Positions 25,230 to 32,435 of a stretch of 64,000 nt of DNA are shown here, piece by piece. Source of the stretch: Ruminococcus bromii (GTDB lineage: Bacteria > Bacillota > Clostridia > Oscillospirales > Acutalibacteraceae); NCBI RefSeq assembly GCF_002834225.1, contig NZ_NNSR01000056.1, positions 19,910-83,909 of the forward strand. The letters run 5' to 3'. Position numbers and translations under genes: made by a program. Every line of letters begins with the position of its first letter. Position 1 is the stretch's first letter. The notes beneath the pieces were generated by a model. The model did no database searches. It worked only from the letters and a program-made list of their open reading frames with translations, and was not told the origin of the DNA.

Positions 25230-25254
25230 GAAATGTCAGGTACCCGAAAGGTAC

Positions 25255-25386
25255 TTGACATTTTTCTTTATTTGGTTTAATATAATTATAGAAAAGGAGA
25301 TACCTGCGATAAGCGGGTTCTCCACTGTATTGGTTAGAAACTAACCGCCGTTGGGAGAATTTTGGGCGGTTAGTTTCTTTTTTATT
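25255..25386 (+). ncRNA. Putative antitoxin RNA, copy 2 (promoter, RNA, terminator)
   Basis: A second copy of the unit at 25034-25166. TTGACA is at 25255-25260 and TATAAT at 25281-25286. A 5' hairpin spans 25296-25323 with GGAGA/TCTCC and CCTGC/GCGGG stems. A perfect 13-bp terminator pairs GAAACTAACCGCC (25337-25349) with GGCGGTTAGTTTC (25365-25377), followed by TTTTTT. It converges on the toxin gene, whose mRNA would be complementary to this RNA if it extends past its stop codon. An upstream hairpin (25231-25266, stem with GTACC/GGTAC) repeats the promoter-in-hairpin design. Confidence 0.68.
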
Positions 25387-25419
25387 TAAGTGTACATATT
25401 GCTATGTACTAAAAAGAAG

Positions 25420-25506
25420 TCATTTTTTGTTACCGAAAACTTGGTAACAAAGAGCGATAACGCTGACGATTAAAGTGCCGAGTAAACATACATCGGAAAT
25501 TGTCAT
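25420..25506 (-). CDS. 28-residue hydrophobic peptide, type I toxin candidate
   Basis: The peptide starts MTISDVCLLGTLIVSVIA and ends LCYQVFGNKK: a single membrane helix with a short polar, Lys-ended tail. This is the build of Fst/TxpA/holin-like type I toxins. A very strong ribosome site, GAGGAGGTGA, stands before the ATG but is closed in a hairpin (CTCCTC/GAGGAG, 25516-25531), as in known type I toxin mRNAs. Its promoter is near consensus. The convergent small RNA at 25255-25386 would pair with its 3' region. A truncated second copy lies at 25197-25229. No toxicity is shown by sequence alone. Confidence 0.65.
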   Translation of the reverse strand: MTISDVCLLGTLIVSVIALCYQVFGNKK

Positions 25507-25515
25507 GGTTATCAC

Positions 25516-25531
25516 CTCCTCTTGTGAGGAG
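25516..25531 (-). promoter_or_regulatory. Hairpin hiding the toxin ribosome site
   Basis: On the minus strand CTCCTC (from 25531) pairs with GAGGAG (to 25516) across a 4-base ACAA loop, directly masking the Shine-Dalgarno core. Confidence 0.65.
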
Positions 25532-25567
25532 AAACCGCCTACCGTTTAATGCAGGTATCACGGTTTT

Positions 25568-25596
25568 ATTCTAACAGTTTAATTCTTATTTGTCAA
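25568..25596 (-). promoter_or_regulatory. Promoter of the toxin mRNA
   Basis: TTGACA (25591-25596) and TAGAAT (25568-25573) on the minus strand with a 17-base spacer. Initiation near 25561 gives a leader of about 55 bases. Confidence 0.7.
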
Positions 25597-25608
25597 TTTA
25601 ATTTTCAG

Positions 25609-25637
25609 ACGGCAGTTCTTTACGGACTGCCGTTTTT
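25609..25637 (+). terminator. Terminator closing the toxin-antitoxin region
   Basis: ACGGCAGT pairs with ACTGCCGT, followed by seven Ts. It insulates the moxR operon from plus-strand transcription through the locus. Confidence 0.75.
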
Positions 25638-25708
25638 TTGCATATATTCTGCATAACCTAAAAACATATCTTCACATCTGAAGTTGGTCTGTATTTTACG
25701 AAAAAGAC

Positions 25709-25737
25709 TTGCAATAAAAAAGCAAATCAAATATAAT
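25709..25737 (+). promoter_or_regulatory. Promoter of the moxR operon
   Basis: TTGCAA (25709-25714), 17 bases, TATAAT (25732-25737), about 75 bases before moxR. Confidence 0.6.
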
Positions 25738-25812
25738 TTAAAGAGAGCGTTGTTCAGGCTCAATTATTGTATAAAAAATATAACAACAACTTTTAACACA
25801 AAGGGACAAATA

Positions 25813-26739
25813 ATGAATAAATTTCAACTTATAACCAATGAGGTAAAAAAGGTAATAAACGGTAAAGACAGGGCTGTTGTCACCACTCTGCTTGCGTTGC
25901 TCACAGGAGGAAACATTCTTATTGAGGATATTCCGGGTGTGGGCAAAACAACAATGGCGGTTGCGTTTTCAAAGGCGCTCGGTCTTGAATACGGCAGAAT
26001 ACAGTTCACTCCCGACACTTTGCCGTCTGATATCACGGGCTTTGCGGTCTATAACAAGGATACAGGAAAATTCACTTTCAACAAAGGCGCTGTATTCTGT
26101 AATCTTTTTCTTGCAGACGAGTTAAACAGAACTTCAAGCAGAACACAGGCGGCTTTGCTTGAAGCAATGGAAGAACGGCAGGTTACTGTTGAGGGCAGCA
26201 CTTTTAAGCTTGAAAAGCCTTTTTCTGTTATTGCAACACAAAACCCGACAGGAGCGTCGGGAACACAGCTTTTGCCTGATTCACAGATTGACCGATTCAC
26301 GGTAAGGCTTTCAATGGGATATCCCGACAGCGATGCGGAATGTAAAATGCTGCTTAACAGAAGCGGTAAAAATCCCCTTGACTCCGTAAACTGCATTGTG
26401 TCCAAGAATGAATTTCTTGAAATGCAGTCGGAGGTTCAGAATGTTTTTGTCAGCGACGATATGGCAGGATATATTGTGTCACTCATTTCGGCAACAAGAA
26501 AGCATCCGCTGATTTCGAGAGGTGCAAGCCCCAGAGCAACTCTGTCGCTCAGCGATATGGCAAAGGCTGTTGCATTTGCCGAGGGCAGAGATTACATTGT
26601 GCCGAGAGATGTTCAAAATATTTTTGTCTGCACCGTAAATCACAGGATAATTCTAAATGCAAAAGCCTCTGCATCAAAAAAGAACGGCGAAGAAATTCTG
26701 CACGAAATTCTCAGAAAAACTCCAAAGCCGAGGACTTGA
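25813..26739 (+). CDS. MoxR-type AAA+ ATPase
   Basis: A 308-residue AAA+ chaperone-like ATPase. Walker A is IPGVGKTT near residues 41-48, Walker B is FLADELNRTS near 102-111, and sensor and arginine-finger regions follow. MoxR proteins work with DUF58 and transglutaminase partners, thought to assemble or mature extracytoplasmic complexes. Exactly those two genes follow. The ATG at 25813 has AAGGGA upstream; the longer frame begins upstream in the promoter region. The stop is two bases before the DUF58 start. Confidence 0.93.
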   Translation: MNKFQLITNEVKKVINGKDRAVVTTLLALLTGGNILIEDIPGVGKTTMAVAFSKALGLEYGRIQFTPDTLPSDITGFAVYNKDTGKFTFNKGAVFCNLFLADELNRTSSRTQAALLEAMEERQVTVEGSTFKLEKPFSVIATQNPTGASGTQLLPDSQIDRFTVRLSMGYPDSDAECKMLLNRSGKNPLDSVNCIVSKNEFLEMQSEVQNVFVSDDMAGYIVSLISATRKHPLISRGASPRATLSLSDMAKAVAFAEGRDYIVPRDVQNIFVCTVNHRIILNAKASASKKNGEEILHEILRKTPKPRT

Positions 26740-26741
26740 AA

Positions 26742-27704
26742 ATGATAAGGAACATAATAATTTATCTTTGTCTGCTGACGGGAACATTTTTGTTCAGCAT
26801 TTTTTATTATGCTTGGTTTTCGTGGTTTTTGTTCCTGACGGTTGTTTCAATTCCGATAATCTCGCTTTTGCTGAGTCTGCCTTTTATGATACGGAGTGCT
26901 TGTTCGGGCATTGAAATTTTTGCAAAAAACAATGTTTATGTGAAAGACGATTTTTACATTGCAATATCAGGCAAGAAGAAGAAACCGCTCTTCTGCCCTA
27001 TGCTCACGCTGAACATAAAATCCACCAACCTTACAACTAATCTTTGTAAGAACATAAAAATCAGATTTTCGGGTACATTTACAAAGCCGTTAATCAGACA
27101 ATGCAGAAGTCTTACACAGCATTGCGGACAGCTTGACATTGTATGCAAAAACGGTAAAATTTACGATATGCTCGGTATATTTTTTCTTCCGATTAGAATA
27201 AAAAAGCACAGCTTTGTTCGTGTTCTTCCAAAGTCGCAAAAGCCGGAAATCATCCCCGACAGCAGTAATTTCACGGTTACGGGGTACAAGCCTAAGCCTG
27301 TCGGCAACAGCGAAATTTATGAGCTTCGTGAATACCGTCACGGTGACAGTCTGCGCAATGTTCATTGGAAGCTTTCGTCAAAAAGTGACGATTTGATTGT
27401 GAAAGAACCGAATGTTCCGATAATCAAGAACTGTCTTATAATGCCTTTTTTCGGAGATAATGCAGACGAAAATGATGTTGTTTTTGCAAAGCTGATGTAT
27501 GTCTGCCGATATATGATTAAGAGCATAGGCATTTGCTTTGCCTGCGACAGGAACGGCAATCCTTTCGAGATAAGATGCGAAAGCGATCTATTAAACTATT
27601 TTTCCGCACTCTATCTAAACACGGAAAGCAGCTTTGTTGCCGACACAAATGATTTTCAGCATTATAGTATATTTGCCGATCGTGAGGAGGTTGACTTGTT
27701 GTGA
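26742..27704 (+). CDS. DUF58 domain membrane protein
   Basis: A 320-residue protein. Two N-terminal helices (about 4-50) are followed by an extracytoplasmic or cytosolic beta region. The DUF58 signature REYRHGDSLRNVHWKLSSK lies near residues 202-220, and the C-terminus resembles a von Willebrand A fold. The ATG at 26742 with GAGGA upstream is preferred over the TTG at 26736. It overlaps the transglutaminase gene by four bases. Confidence 0.9.
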   Translation: MIRNIIIYLCLLTGTFLFSIFYYAWFSWFLFLTVVSIPIISLLLSLPFMIRSACSGIEIFAKNNVYVKDDFYIAISGKKKKPLFCPMLTLNIKSTNLTTNLCKNIKIRFSGTFTKPLIRQCRSLTQHCGQLDIVCKNGKIYDMLGIFFLPIRIKKHSFVRVLPKSQKPEIIPDSSNFTVTGYKPKPVGNSEIYELREYRHGDSLRNVHWKLSSKSDDLIVKEPNVPIIKNCLIMPFFGDNADENDVVFAKLMYVCRYMIKSIGICFACDRNGNPFEIRCESDLLNYFSALYLNTESSFVADTNDFQHYSIFADREEVDLL

Positions 27705-29845
27705 AAAACAAAACAAGCTTTACGATTGACATTCTTCTCTGCGTAACATTGATTTCAAGCCTGTTTTACTGTCTTGTCACCTCTTTTGATATAAAAACAG
27801 AATGGTACATCATAGTAGTTCCTACGGCAATTTTCTGCACAATTTACGGATTGCTTGCCTCCCTTGTCAAAAAGTCGGGTGTGCTGTTTATCAGCGTAGC
27901 AATCACTATGATTGTTTTTGTATTCACTCTGCTGTTTTCACTTGAAAGCATACTTGAACAATTGAGTTATGTTATTACTCAGGTTTTAAAACCGCTTTCG
28001 CAGTATCTTCCCGTACAGAACAAAATTATTTTGGGAGATACCCTCGGTACAAGCGCAACAGGACTTTTTGTGTTTATTTCGGCAATACTAAGTGCTGTTT
28101 TTACAATCAGCCTGATACGATACAAGCGCATTTTGATTCCGTCATTGCTGTCAATGGTACTGCTCGTCCCCTGCTTCATTCTTGTAAACACTCTGCCGTC
28201 ACTTGTTTGTCTTTTTATTGCAATTGCAAGTCTTATTGCCTTGTACATTTCAAAGAACACACGAAAATTCAGACCGTCACAGGGCGGTGTGATTGCGGCA
28301 ATTTCATTCGGAATAATGCTTGTTGTGATGACAATTCTGCTTGCGTTCAATCCGATTGAAAAATATGAGCGATTTGACTGGCAGGAAAACCTTTTGCAGA
28401 GCATTGAAAACGGCTTTAATATTGATGACGGACGAAAAACTTCCACAGAAAAAAACCTTAATGAAATCAAAGGTTCACTTGAAGAAAAAGAAAATCTCAA
28501 CGATATTTCTCCGCTGACGCAGACGCATACACCTGTTATGACGGTCACTTCGGCAGTTGGCGGTAATATTTATCTCAAAGGCACAGCATATGCCGACTAC
28601 AGGGACAATATATGGAGTATCATTTCCGACAATGATGCCGCAAGATATCCGCAGGATTTCGTACCGTTTACGGCAACAATCGGAAACAATGCTTTAACCG
28701 ATACAAGGGTTCATATGCTGAATGAAAGTAAGATTGCCTATGTTCCCTACTTTTTGGAAAGTCTACCCGACAATCTCAATTCGGTTGCCGATGTGTGCGT
28801 AAAAAACGATACGGATAAAAACGAATTTTATTATTCGCACTATCCGTTTTATGCCGAGAACACATACAGATACAATAATTCAACCGAAGCGGAAAATTAC
28901 AAAGCATTTGTGTATGATACCTATCTTGAGATTCCGAGAAAAACACAAATTGAATTGCGTAGAATTGCAGACCAAGAGGGCTTTCTCGACTCAGAGCTTA
29001 CCGTTTCCGAAAAGATTGAAATGGTAAAAAATTATATTTCAAGCAGTAAACCCTATTCACTCAAAACTCCGAAAATGCCTTCGGGCAAAGATTTTGCAGC
29101 TTGGTTTCTCAACGAGAGCGACACGGGATATTGCGTTCATTTTGCCACGGCAGGCACGCTTATGCTGAGAGCGGTCGGAATCCCTGCAAGATATGTTACA
29201 GGCTACTACGCAACCGCATACGCAAATCAGACCGTTACCGTAACAACCGACAACGCTCACGCATGGGTTGAGTATTACAGCGATACGGCGGGTTGGATTC
29301 CGCTTGAATGTACACCGTCATCGTTTCAGCCGGCAAGGTATGTCGGCTCTCAAAGAGCAAGCGGCGGCAGTACGGACACAACTCAGCCAACAACCGTTGA
29401 ACCGACAACAGCACCGACTGCTCCGACAAACGGCACGGTTTCTCACAGCACAAAACCGAAAAATGACATTAAATCTTCATTTGAATTTAACGGATTTACT
29501 ATCGCTATGATGTCATTGGGAATTGTTGCCCTTGCTTTAATCGCAATTTTCTCAAGAAGAATTATCATTATCAAAAAGAGAAAACAAAGATTTGAAACAG
29601 GAAGAAACAATAAACGGGCAATCTGCATTTATAAAGAACTTAAAAATCTCACGAAAATTTCGCATCTTCTGATTACAGATGAAGTGAAATCCGTGTACGA
29701 AAAGGCGAGATTCAGCAATCACACGATAAGCGATGATGAACTGAAAATTATTGAAAACGCTTACTATAATTCCATTGAAGAAATTTACAATAATCTCCCT
29801 CGCATCAAAAAGCCGTATTACAAGTTTATAAAAGCGATAAAATAA
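27701..29845 (+). CDS. Membrane transglutaminase-like protein (TgpA type)
   Basis: A 714-residue protein. About six N-terminal helices (residues 8-225) are followed by an extracellular region with a transglutaminase core. The catalytic Cys is in DTGYCVHFATAG near 477, the His is in NAHAWVEYY near 524, and an Asp follows in the usual spacing. A Thr/Pro linker (near 560-590), a last helix (near 600-620) and a cytoplasmic DUF4129-like tail complete it. The GTG start overlaps the DUF58 stop (GTGA) and follows GAGGAGG. It is the third gene of the moxR operon, of unknown substrate. Confidence 0.9.
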   Translation: MKNKTSFTIDILLCVTLISSLFYCLVTSFDIKTEWYIIVVPTAIFCTIYGLLASLVKKSGVLFISVAITMIVFVFTLLFSLESILEQLSYVITQVLKPLSQYLPVQNKIILGDTLGTSATGLFVFISAILSAVFTISLIRYKRILIPSLLSMVLLVPCFILVNTLPSLVCLFIAIASLIALYISKNTRKFRPSQGGVIAAISFGIMLVVMTILLAFNPIEKYERFDWQENLLQSIENGFNIDDGRKTSTEKNLNEIKGSLEEKENLNDISPLTQTHTPVMTVTSAVGGNIYLKGTAYADYRDNIWSIISDNDAARYPQDFVPFTATIGNNALTDTRVHMLNESKIAYVPYFLESLPDNLNSVADVCVKNDTDKNEFYYSHYPFYAENTYRYNNSTEAENYKAFVYDTYLEIPRKTQIELRRIADQEGFLDSELTVSEKIEMVKNYISSSKPYSLKTPKMPSGKDFAAWFLNESDTGYCVHFATAGTLMLRAVGIPARYVTGYYATAYANQTVTVTTDNAHAWVEYYSDTAGWIPLECTPSSFQPARYVGSQRASGGSTDTTQPTTVEPTTAPTAPTNGTVSHSTKPKNDIKSSFEFNGFTIAMMSLGIVALALIAIFSRRIIIIKKRKQRFETGRNNKRAICIYKELKNLTKISHLLITDEVKSVYEKARFSNHTISDDELKIIENAYYNSIEEIYNNLPRIKKPYYKFIKAIK

Positions 29846-29850
29846 GAAAT

Positions 29851-29877
29851 GCTCCCGTACAATACGGGAGCGTTTTT
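29851..29877 (+). terminator. Terminator of the moxR operon
   Basis: GCTCCCGTA pairs with TACGGGAGC around a CAA loop, followed by GTTTTT. Confidence 0.85.
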
Positions 29878-29897
29878 CGTTCTTAATATCACAACAA

Positions 29898-29926
29898 AAG
29901 GCTCTTGAAAACAACTCAAGAGCCTT
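29898..29926 (-). terminator. Terminator after small membrane protein gene
   Basis: AAGGCTCTTGA pairs with TCAAGAGCCTT. On the minus strand a CCTTTTGTTG tail follows. Confidence 0.6.
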
Positions 29927-29941
29927 AGATTTTGCTTTATA

Positions 29942-30124
29942 TTATTTAAAAAGATTCTTTTTATCATAATAATCCTTATCGACAAACTCGTCCTTTTCGT
30001 CAAGATTGCTGTCACTGCTCTTGAAAAGTCCCGAGCCAAAACGATAATCGTGATTTGCCTTTCTGCGAATTCCGTAAGCAAGAATTGCAACACACACCAA
30101 AATCCAGAAAACTAACCAAAACAT
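29942..30124 (-). CDS. Small single-helix membrane protein
   Basis: A 60-residue protein with one N-terminal membrane helix (MFWLVFWILVCVAILAYGI), then a basic turn and a strongly acidic, Lys/Asp-rich tail. The ATG at 30122-30124 has GAGAGG eight bases before it. I do not recognise a family. It stands alone between two terminators and an AT-rich gene pair. Confidence 0.65.
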   Translation of the reverse strand: MFWLVFWILVCVAILAYGIRRKANHDYRFGSGLFKSSDSNLDEKDEFVDKDYYDKKNLFK

Positions 30125-30212
30125 AAACAACACCTCTCAAAAGCAATACAATGTTAATCTTTTTGTTTAGCTGATTATATCATTGCAATATTATATTGTC
30201 AATATATTTTTA

Positions 30213-30731
30213 TTAATATTCATTAATAAATGTAAGAACTTTTCTTACTGTTTCAACACTCAATTTATCAGTGTTGCCGTATTTGAGAAAAGAATTGACA
30301 TTACCTGCATTAAGGTTCAATTCTTTATAAATGCGGTAGTTTGTAATACACTTTTGCTGTTTAACTTCACAGATTTTTTTATACATCAAATTTTTAATTT
30401 TTGTTTCATTATTGTGTTTGTTTAATCTGTAAAGGTAGTTATCATAGATTGTTTTGTACTCGCTTAATTCTTTTTTGGAAACATATTTTTCAACATTATT
30501 GTCCGTAATTCCCGAAAGTTTTTCGCAACCGTCATTAAGATAGTCGTACTTTTTAAGAAGTTTATTCTTTAAATTTTTATCGGTAAACATCATAAGATAA
30601 AGACATAAAGCATCTTTAAGACGAAAATTATTTTCGGCAAGTTTTGAAAACGAGTACAACGATGTTCCGCCCACTCCCGACAATTCCTGTAGTTGTGAAA
30701 GAAGATATCCTTTAAATGTCAACGCTCTCAT
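30213..30731 (-). CDS. Unknown protein with C-terminal Cro-like helix-turn-helix
   Basis: A 172-residue, helix-rich, Lys/Asn-rich protein. The last 50 residues (about 125-172) read like a Cro/cI-type helix-turn-helix: ITNYRIYKELNLNAGNVNSF, then a basic turn, then 'SVETVRKVLTFI'. The N-terminal two thirds match nothing I know. Its ATG overlaps the stop of the nucleotidyltransferase gene by four bases (ATGA). Base composition is distinctly more AT-rich than its neighbours, suggesting transfer. It may be the antitoxin or regulator of the pair. Confidence 0.65.
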   Translation of the reverse strand: MRALTFKGYLLSQLQELSGVGGTSLYSFSKLAENNFRLKDALCLYLMMFTDKNLKNKLLKKYDYLNDGCEKLSGITDNNVEKYVSKKELSEYKTIYDNYLYRLNKHNNETKIKNLMYKKICEVKQQKCITNYRIYKELNLNAGNVNSFLKYGNTDKLSVETVRKVLTFINEY

Positions 30732-31243
30732 TTAAACCTCTCCTTGTAATCTTTATAATGTTCTAAAAGAATATTTTTATCAAAATCAGTCAACATTCCA
30801 TAACAAACATCATCAACAAGTCTATCGAGCAAATCCCAATCTAAGGAATTGTAAACTAACTCATTTTCGATATCCTCTATATCTTTTCCTCGCATTGCAC
30901 ACAATTTTGACACTACCAAATCTTCAAGTGACAGAGTGTAAAAATTAACTTTCTTTGTTGGTATATTAACCTTTACAATTCGTTCAAGATAGTTTTCAGG
31001 AAAATTTATTCTATAAGCATTTACATTCATATTTATATTGTACAGTTCTAAAAGCTGTTTTATTTCATCACTTGCATCAATTGAATCAATATCGTGTGTT
31101 GATCTGTAAATTTTCTTCATTAATACAAGAGCACTTCCGCCTGCAATAACACAGGTGTAGACATCATCAGAGGTATCAATCAACGCCATATCTCTATCAA
31201 CCTGTAAAAGTCTTTCAATAATTTCTTTTTCGTATAAATTCAT
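30728..31243 (-). CDS. Nucleotidyltransferase-fold protein (DUF6036/AbiEii-like)
   Basis: A 171-residue protein with the minimal nucleotidyltransferase pattern. GGSALVLMKK lies near residues 34-43, and 'RSTHDIDSID' near 47-56 provides the two Asp ligands of the DxD pair. Hydrophobic strands and a 'LEDLVVSKLCAMRGKDIEDI' helix follow, typical of AbiEii/DUF6036 proteins. Members act as toxins of toxin-antitoxin or phage-defence pairs, or are uncharacterised. AGAGGTG precedes the ATG. It overlaps a small HTH-bearing gene and has its own promoter. Confidence 0.72.
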   Translation of the reverse strand: MNLYEKEIIERLLQVDRDMALIDTSDDVYTCVIAGGSALVLMKKIYRSTHDIDSIDASDEIKQLLELYNINMNVNAYRINFPENYLERIVKVNIPTKKVNFYTLSLEDLVVSKLCAMRGKDIEDIENELVYNSLDWDLLDRLVDDVCYGMLTDFDKNILLEHYKDYKERFK

Positions 31244-31295
31244 TGCTACACCTCTTTATATATTTTGTTTTCAATAATAGTATTATTCAATTTCT

Positions 31296-31323
31296 ATTAT
31301 ATTTAAAAAAAATTTTTTGTCAA
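31296..31323 (-). promoter_or_regulatory. Promoter of the nucleotidyltransferase/HTH pair
   Basis: On the minus strand TTGACA (31318-31323) and TATAAT (31296-31301) with a 16-base A/T-only spacer. Confidence 0.55.
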
Positions 31324-31424
31324 CAAAAAATTGTAATTTACCGACATAATTTTGCAAGTTAGGGTTCGGTACTGTTAATTTTCTTTTTGATATGGTAAAA
31401 TGGTTGATGAACGGAGGGAATGCG

Positions 31425-31865
31425 ATGTTTAATGTTACAATCCGTCAGGTTGGGATTGAGGAACGGGAAGAAATTATAATTTGCTGTCATGAAATCAGCG
31501 ACGAGGTTATGTCGCTTGCAAACAGCATTAAGGGGCAGAAAAGTTTTCTTCTTGCATCAAAAGACGGCGAGATGTTCAAGCTTGACACAAAGGAAATTTT
31601 CTACATAGAATCGGTTGACAACAAAACCTTTATATACTGCAAAAACAATGTTTATGAAACCAAACAAAAGCTGTATGAGCTTGAAGAAATTTTAAAAGGA
31701 ACAAAATTTTTCAGATGTTCAAAGTCGATGATACTGAATATCGGTAAAATCCGTTCCGTGTCACCGTCTGTCAACAGCCGTTTTGAGGCAAAGCTTGCGA
31801 ACGGTGAAACGGCAATTATTTCAAGGCAGTATGTGCCGACCTTGAAGAAAAAGCTTGGAATGTGA
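31425..31865 (+). CDS. LytTR DNA-binding regulator
   Basis: A 146-residue protein with no receiver domain. Its LytTR domain covers about 45-146, with 'YIESVDNKTFIYCKNNVYETK', 'FFRCSKSMILNIGKIRSV' and 'ISRQYVPTLKKKLG'. Such stand-alone LytTR genes are paired with a small membrane protein that holds them inactive, and here a DUF3021 gene follows nine bases later. The ATG at 31425 follows GGAGGG. It probably controls itself and the ABC exporter downstream. Confidence 0.9.
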   Translation: MFNVTIRQVGIEEREEIIICCHEISDEVMSLANSIKGQKSFLLASKDGEMFKLDTKEIFYIESVDNKTFIYCKNNVYETKQKLYELEEILKGTKFFRCSKSMILNIGKIRSVSPSVNSRFEAKLANGETAIISRQYVPTLKKKLGM

Positions 31866-31874
31866 GGTATTGTT

Positions 31875-32321
31875 ATGAATGATTCTTTAAAAGAAATTAT
31901 AAAAGAAATCATAAAGGACTTTTTCATAATCACGGTTGCAATGCTTTTTGTTGTAAGCCTTGCAAATTCAATTGCGTTAATCGAATACTATCCCCCCTAT
32001 TTTCCGTGGGTTGTAATGGGAACAGGTGCGGTAACTTCAATTCCGACTCTGCTTTTTTACTTTAAAGAAGAACCCACCAAACTGCAGGCACGCATACGAA
32101 TTGTCATTCATTTCTGCCTTATTCAGGCAATTGTTATGACCGAGGGATTTTTGCTTGGTTGGTACAAGAATTTTCCTATGGCGCTTTTGGTTTTTGCAAT
32201 GGTTACCGCCGTGTATCTGCTGACATTTCTTTTCAGCTACATTACACGGACAAGCACGGCAAAATCAATTAATGAATCGCTCAAAAGATTTAACGCTGAC
32301 GAGGATTATCAGGACGAATAA
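31875..32321 (+). CDS. DUF3021 membrane protein
   Basis: A 148-residue protein with four membrane helices and a charged C-terminal tail, matching the DUF3021 family that accompanies stand-alone LytTR regulators. In streptococcal examples the membrane partner inhibits the regulator; the same role is inferred here. Its start follows GAGGTATTGTT. Confidence 0.85.
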   Translation: MNDSLKEIIKEIIKDFFIITVAMLFVVSLANSIALIEYYPPYFPWVVMGTGAVTSIPTLLFYFKEEPTKLQARIRIVIHFCLIQAIVMTEGFLLGWYKNFPMALLVFAMVTAVYLLTFLFSYITRTSTAKSINESLKRFNADEDYQDE

Positions 32322-32343
32322 CTGCATTTTGACATACAAAATC

Positions 32344-32373
32344 GCAACTTACTCCCCTCTTTTTGCAACACAG
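32344..32373 (+). promoter_or_regulatory. Possible LytTR operator: repeated GCAAC half-sites
   Basis: GCAACTTAC (from 32344) and GCAACACAG (from 32365) lie 21 bases apart, two helical turns, upstream of the ABC exporter. The spacing fits LytTR dimers; the match to their known consensus is only partial. Confidence 0.3.
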
Positions 32374-32435
32374 CTAAAATTGCTTTTCTTTTGAATTGCA
32401 AGGTGCTACTATGTTGAAGAAGGAGGGGATTTTTA

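Noticed and set aside
25008..25637. T-box or other known riboswitch in front of moxR
   Set aside because: The repeated structured units end in their own terminators and a third terminator separates them from moxR; no T-box GGTGG-type motif is present. The convergent toxin frame explains the layout better.
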